A stretch of DNA of 64,000 nt from Echinococcus granulosus (taxonomy: Eukaryota; Platyhelminthes; Cestoda; Cyclophyllidea; Taeniidae), in contig NW_020170390.1 of NCBI RefSeq assembly GCF_000524195.1, positions 636,701 to 700,700 of the forward strand. The letters are read 5' to 3'. The notes beneath the pieces are model-generated. The model was not told where the DNA came from, made no database searches, and saw only the letters and a list, made by a program, of their open reading frames with translations. Shown here piece after piece: positions 23,601-37,900 of this stretch. Numbering within the stretch: position 1 is the stretch's first letter; the number at the start of each line of letters is the position of its first letter. Made by a program: the position numbers and the translations under genes.

Positions 23601-26600
23601 TGCCTCATGCGAATAAATCTCATAGTCAGGGTGGAACAAATTCGCACTGCTAAATCTTAAAGAGGATAGGTTTTGAGCAAAAGAGCAGGAAATCAACAGC
23701 GTAAATGAATTATTTTTCCAAGGTTGTTTGCTTCTACCAAAAGGACATCGACGATGTTTAACTAATACTAAGTGTAAAACGTTAACTGTATTTAAACTTT
23801 CTGTTCTGGTAAAGGGTTACTTTGGGTCGCCACTATTGTGCCCCTTCCGGGCGACCTGGTCTTCGTGCGATACCACTTGCTCCCCAGGCCCTTCCTCGTC
23901 AGGGGGGTCGCTGGGTGCTACATCAAGGCCTCATTAGTGACCAAGGTCGCGTTAGTGACTTATTTTTTCCTATTTTTAAGCTTGATAAAGACCACTTGAG
24001 CTGCCTTATATTCTTGGGTGCATTCTCCAAAATTACTTTAAAATCTTAATCTTAGTTTTGTCACAGAGTTTTATAAACGATTACAGTGCGCGCTGAAGCA
24101 AATTTGTTTTTTTTTGAGTTAAATCCAAGTGATGCAATTGAATCAGCCAACGGCGGAACTTTTGGTGCAGGGAATACTACCCAAATCTGCTAATCCAAGT
24201 GGTGGATTCTTTTTATTACCACAAGTATTACACAGAGTGGGTTCAGTCCCCTGAAAATTTGCTCAAACATAGAATCCTCTCAATTTGAAAAAGCGTGGTG
24301 CGGGAAATACGCTCTGTTCGCTTTAATCACATCAAAAACATTTCAAAGTATAAAATTGGAGGCACCCTCTTAAAAGTTTTCTGTCAGTTCAGCTGAATTG
24401 ACCATGAGAGCCTTTTTGACGAGTTTTTGAGTCTATGTAGCCACGCTAAAGTTCTTATGGCAGGATTAAGTCGACAGTACACCAAGAAAAAAATAAAAGA
24501 ATAAATATTCAAATCGGATTCGAGCTTCCTAGCAATTTTTTAATGGGCTTCCCAGCTGACGGTATGAATGAAATTTGCACCAATTTTCAGGGTACTCTTC
24601 ATTTAACCATTTTACGATTACTTGATACTGTATAATGACTGGCGTACAGGTGGTCTTCGCTTCAAAAACTTGTAAAGGACTGGACACTCGAGAAGAAGAT
24701 AATTTTACAAGTAAACATCCTTTTTTTCTTATTTGAAGGCAAATTCTTTCCAAAACGCCTTTCCACTTATTAATGGGCTTTGAACATACCCCGAGTTATT
24801 AAGGAATTTTGGAAGGTGAAGTGATAGTTGCTTGCACTTTTCTGGTGGGTAAGAGCATGCTTGTCATATTTGTACCAATAAATTAAAGAGAAGATTGACT
24901 ACCCTTCTGCCAAACTAAAGCAATTTGAACTTTTCTCAAATGTAAAGCCTTTCTTGAAATACATCTTGACCACATTGAGCGTAATTTGAAGAAGGCAAAA
25001 ATGAAACTGTGTGCTCCTCGTGGGTCGTGGAAGTTGAAAAGGGGGGTTAACGTTGGAATTGGTACATAAATTCCTTCACCATCATTTAGGCAAGATATTA
25101 GAGGAGTTACTACCTAATTTTCTTAAATTATTTGAAAAGGTTATTCACGGAAATGCTCCAGCCCTGATAAAACGGTGGGTTTTCATCGATGTAAGGAACC
25201 TTGCATGGAGAACACTGCCATGTCTCATGGGAGTGAACTCATGCAACCAAATGTGCGTGCTTCCAGTTGATTAATTTTTTCTGCAAATGCAAAGTACCAA
25301 TTAATCTCCTCCTAATTACCTTTCATTCTTTTTGGATCACATCTCCACCTTACTTTTGATTAAGGGTTGAAGGCTCTAATGATTTTGAAGTGCACCGCTT
25401 GGAATTCTCATAAATCTGTGCGTCTCACACATCGCAGCTGATGTCGAGACCTTTAAAGACAAGAATATGCTTGTATGGCGGGAAAAATGGAGGAATGTGG
25501 TGCGCACGAGTCATTCCATCCTCTAAACCGGCACCCAAATGACACAACGAACGGAACCAGGGGTGCAATTTTTAGGATTTTTCCAAAAGCTTAGGCAGGA
25601 ACACGTCAAAGGGGAATCAAATAAGTCACTCGATTAATACAAAAGTGAATGTAGTGTTTTAAAATACGTCTTGCCATTATTTTTATGCTATTTTTATTCT
25701 TTGAAGCCTGAGGACATTATGGTGGTAAAAGAACGCGCTTTTTGGTCCGTGATGGAACGTCTACTTATTTCTGCACAATTAATTTATTAGGCATTTGAAC
25801 CACTGCAACCAAGCAGTGGGCATGTGGTGGCATTCACTGGAGTTCTCTCCAGTTTCACTATCACAACTGGAAATGCTTTTTTAGATTTTTGGAAGAAGTA
25901 GGGATTTTTTCCTCCACTTCACTCTTATTCTTTAATATGTAATGCATTTGAAACGAACCGCATTTATGAGAGCACGTATTGAAACCACGTTCTACATTCA
26001 CTGCCCCGTAAAACCCAGTGAAAAGTTTTTACAAGAAAACTGGAATCATAACCGAAATTGAGGGCAACTTGGAATATCACTTCTTGAACATTATGATATA
26101 AACCAATGGATAACTACGGAGGGTACAGCCCTTAAAGTGCTATTACGAATACTGAAACTTCTGAAGTCATCAAGCGCTATCATTTGCGAATATCACAGAC
26201 TTTGCCTGAAAGTAATTAATAGACAAAATAGCATGCAACAAATTAGCAAAAGAATCGGCGCATATAAAAGCTCAGATAAACTTGAGGGCATGTACAAAAA
26301 ATGAGGTGATTTTCGAGTTATTGTAGCATTTCTTTTTAACTGTCTCACTTCATTTACCTGGTTTTGAGCTCCTCGCCTTCTGTAGTACTGCCACACAAGT
26401 AATGTCGCGTAATTCCTATTTATTTACTAATTGTTTCCTTTGTTTTTTTTGGCATGATGAAATAAAAATAAAATAGTCCTCCATTGGTCTCCGAGTGGCG
26501 ATCACGAAAGGTGAATTACAACTGTTATAGTTTAAAAATAGCGGGGGCTATGAATATGACGCATTCTGAGCCACTCGTGAACACCAACTGATGCCAGTGG

Positions 26601-26606
26601 AACCAC
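20640..26606. other. Gene-poor region
   Basis: About 6 kb upstream of the kinesin with no recognised gene. The promoter of the kinesin should lie near 20640. Scattered frames exist at 22759-23400 (both strands), 24529-24753 and 25053-25274, but none joins neighbours in phase or resembles a known family. A GC-richer patch at 23821-23940 stands out from the AT-rich background and may be an old repeat. No tRNA, rRNA or tandem array was seen. Confidence 0.4.
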
Positions 26607-26896
26607 ATGCATCAAGAGCCTCACTTTAATCTTAATCAAGAGTGTGCGCTTGTAATTGGAGGGGAATATGAAGGAGAGGGTGAAGAGATTGCATTCATGC
26701 AGCAAGGTAACATCGACGACGCCTCATTAACTTACACCCTACATTTCTGCTTGACCAATCAACAGTGCGCCATTGTTCAGAGGTGACGCTGGCAGATTCG
26801 CTAAGCGAAATTACAACCACAGTTAAAGGGAGGGCGACTCCGAACTTCGCACCACCTCGCTTTGAGGAATTACCTCCTTCGTACCCCGAAAGCTAG
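26607..26896 (+). CDS. Small two-exon candidate ending in a PPSY motif
   Basis: Exons 26607-26706 and 26781-26896 join in phase through a 74-nt intron with a good donor (CAAG|GTAACA) and acceptor (TTGTTCAG|AG), giving about 71 residues. The product is acidic in the middle (GEYEGEGEEIAFMQQ) and ends RFEELPPSYPES, containing a PPxY motif of the type bound by WW domains. I do not recognise the protein. It could be a complete small gene, the last exons of a longer one, or an early part of the plakin gene to the right if a splice donor before the stop (near 26879) is used. Confidence 0.3.
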
Positions 26897-28959
26897 CTTC
26901 TTATTTGGGATTGGGAGATTTGTCACTTGGAAAGGATATACTACTTTCGAGTTGAGTTCTTCTAAGAAATGCCTGAAGGTATGTGCTAAACATATTTGAC
27001 CGATATAAATGCCATTTTTCGATACGAGTTACACGGTTCTGGAAGATTTGTTTTAACCCACTGGATACGTAGTGTTGAGGCATTTTGAAGTAAATTTGAC
27101 TTTTAAAGGTGTTGCTTCATTCAAATGATGGCTGCCAAAGCAAGGTATGAAACTTCAAGTGTTCTTTTAAGGACGTAAAATATGCTTTCTAAACTTGGTA
27201 GTTAAAGAACTACATGCTAAATCCTGCTCATTCATACGACATCTAAAACTGTCAACTGGGAGTAAGTGACAGCTCTAGCAATGTTTTCACATAGAGCGCT
27301 AGGCAACTGGACAAATTACCCTAAGCCGGGTTTGGGACGCCAATTCCCTCACCCATTCAGACAAACTATGTAGTTTGAAATGGATGAACTTGCAATGTCT
27401 ACAAACTGCAAAATATGTATTTTTAATTACACCGATTCTTCAACTAATCCTCCGCCTAGAAGTTCTTAGTCTCATGTCTTAAAGGCTTCGTGGTAGTCAT
27501 TTACAAATGCGTGCCGATTTTAGTCAACATTAAAGTCCACAATGACGTCAAGGTTATTCGAAAACAAGTCGCAAATGAGTACATTAGGGGCCTCCCTACG
27601 TGTCTATGCAGGATCAGAAGACATTTTGAAAGTGTATATAAGTTAAAAATTATCAGTGGCTCTCTTTTTAGGACAAACATGAAATCTATGATTATTCAGA
27701 CGGACATCGAACTGATCCCGTCTTGACCTTACACCTAATGAAGCTGTATAAAAGGTACTTTCATAATGGGATTAAAAGCAATGGGCACGAATAGCTTTTG
27801 AGAAAATGAAACTTATGACAAAGTATTTTAAGGCATCATTGCCGAATCCGAAAGAAGCAAAATCAATTTCATGGTTCAGAAAGTCACTAAAATGTATTAT
27901 GCTTAAATATTTTTTTCAAGAATTCCAGAGAATTCTAAGTAAAGCTTGCCTCCAGATTGCTACCTCGCATAGAACGGTTAAATGCAGAATTTTCTCGTTT
28001 ATTAGGGACTAGAGGTTTCTGAAATGGAAACTTGTTGATTAGAAAGTCTGTGTAATTTGTGGGAACTAAGTTTAGATGTTTGTGCCAACATGCCCGTGAA
28101 TGACTTGTGCAGGTATGCTGCCGCAAAGCATTTCAACTAATGCAAAACATCACAATTTTACACCTCTGATTAATTTAACATCTACTGTAAACAGGGGCAA
28201 ATTATCGCTTTATGCGTAGACCTTAGTTTTGAAGTTTGAGGGTCCTCCTTTGCGTAATACCGAGGGCAAAACCATTTTTAAATATTATATCATAGTATTA
28301 GAGGCGAACGAGACAAGGGAATACTTTTAAACCAATGACTTATGTCAGTGGGTGGATTAAGTATATTCGCAGATCACGGTGAAATCCAGTACAAAGAATA
28401 TTTTGCGATTCGATCCATTAATTCAAAGATGGTGGTAAAAAGGATGTTTCCAACCTTCATTAGACGTTAAGGCACTTAATGAGGCATCAGCTGTGCCCAT
28501 AATCGAACCTGTTTACAGAAATTCTACGAACAAATCATCCACTTCAAGCCATAAAACATATCTTTATAACTTTTTGTGAATGCATATTGGAAAAGCGTAA
28601 TATAACAAATGAAAATTTTGGCGCATTGTGTTCAGTACTTCAGTTACATTCTTCGTAGAGCATCATGCCATTGTTGTGAGAATTTCGGTGTGGAGAAGGG
28701 GGGCGCTTTTTGTCAAGATCCAGACTATCAAACGCAGATGAGATAATTTGCAAAAGCCAAAAGCATAAATTTAAGCATAATGAAATTTGAGCGATATGAC
28801 TTAGTCTCTCGTATTGCATTTTTACCTCAAGACACTTGATGAACAACATCCTCACAAAATGGCACAGCATAACAGAACAATGCACAGTTAAGCATGTGAT
28901 TATTTAGACGACGACGATTTGGATCATACTTTGACATTTGCTTTATTTTCTAAATTTAG
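26897..28959. other. Unassigned stretch upstream of the first plakin exon found
   Basis: The first plakin exon I can place (28960-28997) begins in phase 1, so at least one coding exon must lie upstream, here or further left. I could not identify it. Isolated open frames (for example 27490-27726 plus and 28640-28885 minus) lack supporting splice context. Confidence 0.4.
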
Positions 28960-31900
28960 ACCTCAACGTGATATCCTCACAACTGAAGGCTATTCAGGTT
29001 AGTAAGTACTGGTCAGATGCCTTTTACCTAGAACACCGTATAATTTTTTTTATATAAAGCCTTATTTGAGCAAAAAGAGGTAGAATACTCCGTTAAAGAA
29101 AAAGATTAAACCATAGGTAAATGGTGAGATGTATCAAATTGCTTGAACGTAGAAAAAGCGCATTTTTGCATAATTTAGCTTAATGAGGTAGAAGCAGCTC
29201 AGTACTGTTTGCTGTGAGGCAGCAAAACTCACAATAAGTTGATTTTTTTAACTTTCAGGCTGAAGTTGTGGAGTTCAAAGTGGGCGTAAGCCACCTGGCC
29301 TTGGATGAGGAGCGTGAGAGGTATACGCGCATTCGCGAGCGCATCGAATCACTCGTAATCACACTGGGAAATAATGTAAGCCTCGCTTCACACAACACAC
29401 CAACGTTACATCACTTCGTGCCTTTCAGAAAACTGATACTGGCAATTTGGAATTGGAAAATGCCCGAAGGCTTTTGGTATGTCCCTCATTCCATAGTATA
29501 TCAATAATTTGTGTAAAAATGTAGAAGGTTGCGACTGGCAATACTGAGACCCTACGCTACCTTGAAACCATTTCTTGTCTGGAGAGCATATTCACGGTAA
29601 GCTTCAAAAGACACTTTTTAAAAATTGCGTTGAATATGATAATAGTTTCATTATTATCCATCGTGCATTTGCAATTTCTATATCCAGAATCTGTATAAAG
29701 GGGAGGCAACAATAACACAAAAAAATAAGCTTGAATGAGCAAAAGATTTAGCAAAATATAAGTTCTCAAAGTCGCAGAAAAGTTTATTCATCTGACATAA
29801 TGGGATTAAAAGTATGAAGGCTCTATGTAATAAATTTGAAACCGCCATGCCACTGTGGCCAAAGGTAATGATTTAGAAGGTATCCTCTTCTAGAAATTTG
29901 CAGTTCACTTTTTTAAAACTGCTAAAAATCATTTTACAGAATCCTTGGTTGTTCCGTTTTTTAGGAACAAAAACGAGAGGGAACCTGATAGTTGCTTTCT
30001 TTTCTTCGTCTTTTAGGACGTAACCAAAGCTGCAACAGTTACAGCCGTAGGATTAAGCGCTGAGGACAGTGTTTCGCAGCATGCCCTCTCATCACGGGTA
30101 AGTGCTTCTTCAGTCCTTAAGCAGCAAAAAACATGGAACCTACCACTACGGATGAAAAACAAATGCTTTTTAGACCACGATAATAATGACGAGAGCAATA
30201 GTTATAACAAAACCCATGAAAGAAAATTGAATCTTACTGACGAAAGATAGCTCTTGAAATAGTTTTGACTTATCTCTTGCACAAAAACGCATTTTAAAAA
30301 TCAGACCAAGAAGGCGCAACACTTGCAGAAAGCGCGATGGAATAATTCGTTTAGATGATTCAAGAAAGAAAGGGTTAGCGATGGCACAAATAGAAGGATT
30401 AAGTTCATGAAGCAGCATTTAGTAGCACCCATAGTAGACTGTCCGCATGTCTTTAGAATTGCAAATGGGACCGAAATTAAATGGATAAAATGTTCGTAGC
30501 CAAGTTCTACAACGTACTTAATTTTGGAAGGCATACTTTACAAATCAAAAAGAAATGTTTACTAATTGAGCAAGCCGTACTACTAAATCAGTAAACTTTT
30601 TTATATCTTAGTTCCTCACTGATAATGTGAAGCAATGCTGGGACTACACAGCACAACTATCCAATCTCGCAGCCATTCAACTGAAAGCAGCAGCGGATTT
30701 TCATATAGTAAGTTCAGATGACCTTTCCTTTTCTAATCTTTCATGCGACCCTCAATAGTTCAACCACGAGGCCAATGAGGTGCGCGCCCACGCCAGTCAA
30801 TTAAAAGATCTCTCGAGAAAGCAGTTAGAAGCCTTTTCGCCCGAGGGACGCATTGGCGAGGCATCTAATCTAACCCACGAGATGAAAGTGAGTTTGAAAA
30901 ACACTGAACATGCAGAAATTGACCAGTAGAGCATTTTAAAATCAGCAAAAGTTTCGGCTACGTTTTCGATCTAAAGTATTCCGGAAGCTCTATCCTTTTT
31001 ATTTATCGCGTAAATTGCACTGTTTATTGGTTTTCAGATCTCATTTGATAAATCCTAACGAGTAAGAAGGTGTAGTTATTGTGGAAGGACAACTATAAAC
31101 GAGGCCGCACTTAAGAAGGCCTTTGCTAGGCAGTAAATCTCGTTTCCACTCTCCTTAAAGGTGTCTGGTACAAACAGTTTTATCAGCGGTACGCATTGGG
31201 ACTGAAAGTCATTGTATCAGTGAAGTGTGCATTGTAAAGTCATATTTTGGTTTTAAAATGCTTTAAAACATTTTCAGACATCTGGAAACCATCAAAATTA
31301 GTAAACGAATAAACAAAATAAGGTAAACAATTCTGAATTTTAACTCAGTACAAATCCTGACGCAAAACAGGATGTGTAAATATGACGTAGCCCCGTCCCC
31401 CATTATTTACATAGCCATCAACAGAAAAAGTGGGAAATTTGACGAAATTGATATACCATCATAGGCAGTAACTAGAGAATCAACTTAACACGAAAAGCTC
31501 TCTCATATCGACTCAAGCCTTTTAGATGTGACTAGGCACTTGACTGACTACAAATCCAATGTCCAGACAAATCGCCAATGTTACAGCTGCGTCACCAATA
31601 GCTGGAACCTAGATTTTGTGTGCTCGAGTCGTCTGGATCATATGGGAGCCACCAACCAGATACTTAATAGATAATGACAGTAGAGGTGTCGATTACGGAT
31701 GTAGTGAGTGAGCAGAGGGGGATACGGTCAGTACGTATGAACCTGGTGGCTCTCAGATGGAGACCGCTTGAGCATGAACGCATCTGTCAGTGACCTCAGT
31801 CACATGACCTTATAGTAACTGATTGGCCTTGATCTTCGAGTGGTTGTCAGTGCACTTAGAATACATCGGCTTAATATGAGCCAATCAGGAAAGACTTTTT

Positions 31901-34900
31901 AGAATATTCGGAGATAAGCTCCCAATTCGAACTTCTAGAAAGTCGAACAGGAACGGGGCATCCTCAGTAGTAATTCAGTTCAAGCGAATTAAAGCTTTGA
32001 GAATACATCGCCTAGTGAACGACGTCTCTAACTGAGGACTCAAGATAATTTATTTGAAAAAATTCCCAACATAGGAGAGACTGAATGCCTTCCAAAGTCT
32101 AGCAGATCGGGCTCGGACCCTCGCTTCAAAGGCACCTTCCATTCTGCCCGTGGAGAATCGCCTTCTCGAGGTGCGCGGTGGAGTGGCAGGGGCCTCCGAT
32201 CTCGGTGGCCCGTTGATGGTGCAGCTGCTAATCGACTACGTTGGGAGCAACTTCACCGTGAAGAAAGGCGACTCCCTGCCTCTCATCGATACCACAGAGA
32301 ACCCCTATTTGTGGAAGGTTATGACGTCCAATGGACCACAGTATATCCCTTCCATTGCCTGCATTATCGCCTCTGCAAATGGCGAGCAGATTCATGATGC
32401 CTATAAGTGAGTTTTCTGTGGTATGAAGCACTCGTCCTTGAGTATAGCCCTATACTGCCCCGCGCAACTGAATGCATATGCATACCTTAATAACTAAGTA
32501 CGGACTAATTTTATATTTATGACATCAATATTTGTCATAAGGACTGAAATTTCATTGATAACGTATTCCGCACGTACTGCTGGGTGAATGCAAACAGTGT
32601 TTGAGGAGGAGAGGAAAATAGAATTGGCGATACGAATGATAAAAGAAGAAAAAGTACCTCGATCAGATTTCTGCATCATCATTAAAACAATGGTGAATGG
32701 AAGCATGATTGACAAGGTAAAACTGACAAGGCCTGAAAATATCACGAATTTTAGGGAGCAACCATTCAAAGAATTATTGGAAAAAATCGGTCAGTGAAGA
32801 TCTAAAAGAAAAGCCCATGTGGAGAACACAAAGTAAATTTCACGAAATCATTTCCATTTCTGTATATTAATGCATAGATCTATAGGCCTCCAATGATTCA
32901 ATACCCAACAATAACTGATTATCAAATCATTCTATAAGATTTTTAGATAGAAATTGGCACGCCTTACCTAGATAATCTTAAAGACTGCCTAAAATTGTGT
33001 GAGTTTTTAAAACTCATAAAACAAACAAAGCCATGCTTATCCGTTGTACTCAGATACTTTAACGTAGAGGTTACTACATCATTGAATAAATACGATAGAT
33101 ATCCGTACACACACTTATATTGTCAAATACCAAGCTACCACTCGGCTTCTGAAATTTTCGCTTGCATGAAAATATGACAAAATTCGAACTTATGACATCT
33201 GCAGTGGATTGGCGTACTCCCTAGGTCAAAGCTGGATAAGGAAATGCGCAGTCTGTAATAGTTTATTTAATGTAGCCAAAATCGGCACTGATAAACATGG
33301 CGATTTGTCCAAAGTGCATAAAAATTACTTTTGCAGTAAAAAATTGCACTCTTCTACGACTCAATTAGTTTTTAAAATGTGCTATACCGAAGTGGAACAC
33401 GCTGATCCTGAAATGCACAAAATGAAAAAAGCTTTATGCCCTGCTCTGCAAAGTTAATGAATTCCAAGCATGAAGCCTTATCTAGTACTACGGTTTGAAT
33501 GAAATTCTTTTCTGCTATCTCATGTCAAGTTCTTGTGATAGCACTACAAACTTTCTCTTAGAACCCTATCCACCGTCAAAGATGCATGGAACGATTCGGT
33601 TGAAAACTACAGGCGACAACTGGCCATCTACTACAGCAACTATCTCGAGGGCGTTGGACAACGTGGTGTGAGTCCCAACCAAACTGGTGTTACCCCATCG
33701 TTTAGAAGTAATCTTAAATCATATTTCGCGCTACTTTTCAAAAGGGTCTTTATACGACTGATTCAAATGGAAAAAGACGCTTTTTGGAGGATCTTGATCG
33801 ACTTCTCATACAGGCAGATGCCGATGAAGGTCATCTAGCCAATATCCTGGAGATGCTCTCGGGTAAAATAGGCAAGTTTTGCAAATACTCTCTTATTCCT
33901 ATGACTATAAACACAAGCGCACGGTGTAAGTGAGAGAAGTTTTAGTTGGCCTGTGATTGCAGTTCAAATTGTTTTACCGCAATCACAAATCACAAAAAGA
34001 GAATATCAGTTACACAGGTGGTAAATAAATTAAATGCAAGTTCAAAACAAACGTACTTTATATAGGCCAAAATAAAAACGGAAACATCACTATTTTTCAT
34101 AGAACAATTGATTGTAATATGTTAGTCAAGTATTCATTGAGTTTTTCCATTTTTTTTCACTGTGGTAAGAACCAAATCACTGACATCTTATGCGTATAAA
34201 ATGCGTACACAACCCTGCTATGTAATTATCCAAGTTCTCTTCGATACCGCAGAGTTAACGCTCGTTCAAACACTTCTAATTTCAATATCACAATTTTGAA
34301 TTTTTGAAAAACGCCTTTATAAAGGTCTTTAAGAGAAGGTAGTTTTCCAGCTGAAAAAATTGAAAATGAAAAAGAGTAATATAAAACAACTAACATTTTG
34401 AATAGCTCATACTTTCAACATTATGCGGCCATAATTCGACATTATAACGCAGCCTCACAATTTAGTTTTAATTCATCTTAATAATTTTTATTTAGTTCCG
34501 AGACCAGAACAGGCAAACGAAGTTTGGAACCGATCGCAACTAAGTCTTCTTCATCAACCTCTACTGATACTAAACGAACACGTTCAATCCATCAAAAGAA
34601 TGGACGAAAACGTAGCCTTGTATACGAATCGCATGAGGGAATACGCATCAACAATCACTTCGGAGGCTCATGGACTCCAGGCTCAGCTGGAAAGTCTCAG
34701 GTGTTTATTGTAACATCCACTATTAAAAAACAATGTAGCGATTGCATTTGTAATATCTTAATTTTCCTTGCAGAATGACATATGATCGAAACCGGGCAGA
34801 ATTGAAGGAGCTCTACGATCGCGTGCACAACTGGAGGACGGTATACACTGAGTCTCTCAATGGACCTACTAGTGGAGTGGGACGTCTCATTATCTCTAGC

Positions 34901-37900
34901 GTCTCATCGAGTTCTGGAATCTCCTCAGAAGAACTCCCGCCCGTCCCGTTACCTCCATCTCCATTCGGACGCATTACACCCATGGAGCTTCCTACAACTC
35001 AAGAGGAAGAAGATTCACACATGGAGTTTCTGGAAACACGGGGCCACAGACGCCCCAAAATGAATGTAGCTCTCTTACAGGCTAAAGATGTGTCCCGTAA
35101 TGGGAAATCAACGGTGTTCACATGTGGAGCTAATCTGCATCCGAGGCAGACACACGGTAATCTCAACGTGAAGCAAGCTAATGCACAAAAGCCAAAGATG
35201 GTTCGTGATTTTCCAACACAAACTACTAACCATCGTGTTATTCGAAACACCCAGACAGAGCTCACTGGCAACCTTGTCAGCTGTAAATTCGCAGGCACGC
35301 AGAGTGATTCTAATAGAGTGGATTGTATGACACAAATTGGTTTGATTAAAGCACAAAAAGCACAGCAAGTTGATGGATCCATCATATCGGCAGCCATGGA
35401 GGTTGCTGAGCATACCCCATCTTCTGCCTCTGCAACGGAAGGAGCCATACCTGACAGGGTGCATGAGACCTACACTACTGGCCGAGCAAAAGGCGCAACT
35501 GCTTACCATGAAACTGCAACATCTGGTGTGAAGAAACAAGATTTGATTTTCCAGATTGGCGATTCCCGAGCCCGGACGGGTTCCGAAAGCAGTACACCTT
35601 ATCGTAAATCTGGAGCACTTAAATCCGACTCTCATTCAATTGATTTTGGAACTTTTGAAGCTCATGTGGCCACGGGGAGATTGGATATCGAAACCAAAAA
35701 GGAAAGTCGCGATATCATAACACAAATTCAGTCGACATCAAATTTTGGTAGTCAACAAGATCTGGAGTATCGCACAGTAGAATCAGCTAACATAAAGAGT
35801 AAACCAAAACAGAAAGAGAGTGACATTCAGGTGGGCCCATCAGGATTAAAGACCGGCAGCGTAGAGCTCAGGCGAACCCTTAATAGTACAAATCTCCAAA
35901 CAGAAATTGACAAGACCTCCGTAAAAATGGAAACAACACCATGTTCACTAAAATTCTTCGATGCTGAGGCTCAAATTTCCCATGCTCCCAAAGTTCCTAA
36001 GGCCTTTGATGGGGTGGAATACCTTAAATGTGCTAGTCAGCAGAATCTTGTTCAAGGGGACTTCAAAGGTTTTGCAAAAGACACCTCCTATTGTGAACTA
36101 AATGCCAATGGTCAAACCCTCTCCGATATTGACTTGCAGGTCAGCAGACCAGCCCTGGTAGAAGCTGCGATAGTCAACGGTATGAGCAAACCGAAGATTG
36201 TTGCTGAATGCACATGCTTTGAGATTGTACCACAAGGAATGCAGGGGATGGAAAACTTATCGTCGAACCATTTCTGCGCTCTTCATCAGCCGATGTCATT
36301 CCACTTTACTCCGCCATGCTACGCTCAATGTGAAACACCAATGAGAATGCGAGAAAATAGGCGGACGATAAGGTGCCAAACGGTAAGTCTTAAGCTCGAC
36401 CCAAGAGAAGTTGAAGTTTCAACGGTGAATGCTAAAATCGATGATAGGGTAGTGGCTGAAAGACCTTGGCTTGTGGATGACGACTTTAAGATTGCTGACT
36501 CAAAAGAGGTCAGGCTGGTGAATATCCAAACAAAAGAACGCACGCCCGTAGAAGGAACACAGATGGGCAAGCAGAAGTCAACGTTACTAGCCTCTCACAT
36601 GAATCCTCGAGAAGCCAGTGCGGTTGAGTTCAGCACAACAGGTCCTAAAATGAATCGTGGGAGTGCCTATTTCCCCAAGAGAACTGCGGATCGCAGCCCA
36701 GCAGCACCAAGATTACCCGCGGAGGCAAAGTGTCATTTGACAGTTAATGGGCTGCAACGCGATGTATTTGAACACTCTTCTAAAATCTCTTCTTCCGAGC
36801 CAATCTACTTAGCCACATGCGGAACGAAACGCGTTTATAGTGAGGTTTCATGTCAGGTAGGAACAATTTTAAAACCAGAAATCATGGAAATTAGTACAGT
36901 ACCCCTCCAAGTGACCGAAGTCGACCAATCCAGCCGTCGAGATAAAACTTTGGATGCTGTTATCTGCCCAACAAGGGTTCTTGTAAAGCCGGTGCTCACT
37001 GAGGATGGAGGGATTAATGTGGCCAAGATGCAGGATCTGCATCATTTGAATGTGAAGATAGCCAATCGGATGTATAATGCATCGGTGGCTCCAACTTCTA
37101 GAATGCGAACTCAACAGGAAGTGAGTCATGATAGTCGTCAAATTTGCACATTGGAAATGAGTGCAAAGAATGGGCAGGCGGATGACTACACGATGACTGC
37201 TTCACCTAGTTTTACAGAGGCTGGCTTCACAATCACACTGAATGGTCAGAGACGGCAACAGGAGACGATTAATCAGCTTTCTGTCTGCCCAACCTGTCAC
37301 TGTCAGTTTGAAACATCTCGGGTGAGTTCAGCTATAACAGAGGCTTCGACTTCAAGAAAACCTTGGTCGACAGTCTCGCAGTCAACTCAAGTGGGCACAA
37401 TTCTGACCCCCACTAGAGTCCAAATCGTTGGAGTCGGTACAAAATCCAAGGCTCCACCCGAAATTCGCAATTTCGGTTTTGGAGCGCAAAACATTGTTTG
37501 CCCTTCTACTGTTGAGCTCGTTTCTTCGCTTACTGAAACAGGTGGTATCAAGGTGAAAGATATTTCTGAGGTCGATGCTGTGCATATTCTAGCCGAAGGA
37601 TCCACATTCTATGCAAGTGCACGCAATTGGGTTTGTCAAGGTAACGTTGCTCACAGTAAAGGAGATTTGGCACCTGAGAAAACAGTGCCTTTGGTAAAGA
37701 AATCAGAGGTTTACAGTGTAAGCGACCAACCACTTCTGCAGCAAGCCAGATTTGAAATAGTCAATACGAAAGTGAGCGAACTGTGCGACTTTTGCCACGG
37801 CAGCGGAAAAAGAACTTCAGTCCAAGTGAGTCCCCAAGAACGCAGACCCACTTCTGCCACTTCTACTACCTATCAACCGCTTGCCTCTCAGAAAATCAAA

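Noticed and set aside
23821..23860. Possible retroelement primer-binding site
   Set aside because: No flanking long terminal repeats or polyprotein, and no confident tRNA match.
35108..35635. Long minus-strand open frame opposite the plakin tail
   Set aside because: It is the antisense shadow of the 6.1-kb coding exon and has no splice or start context.
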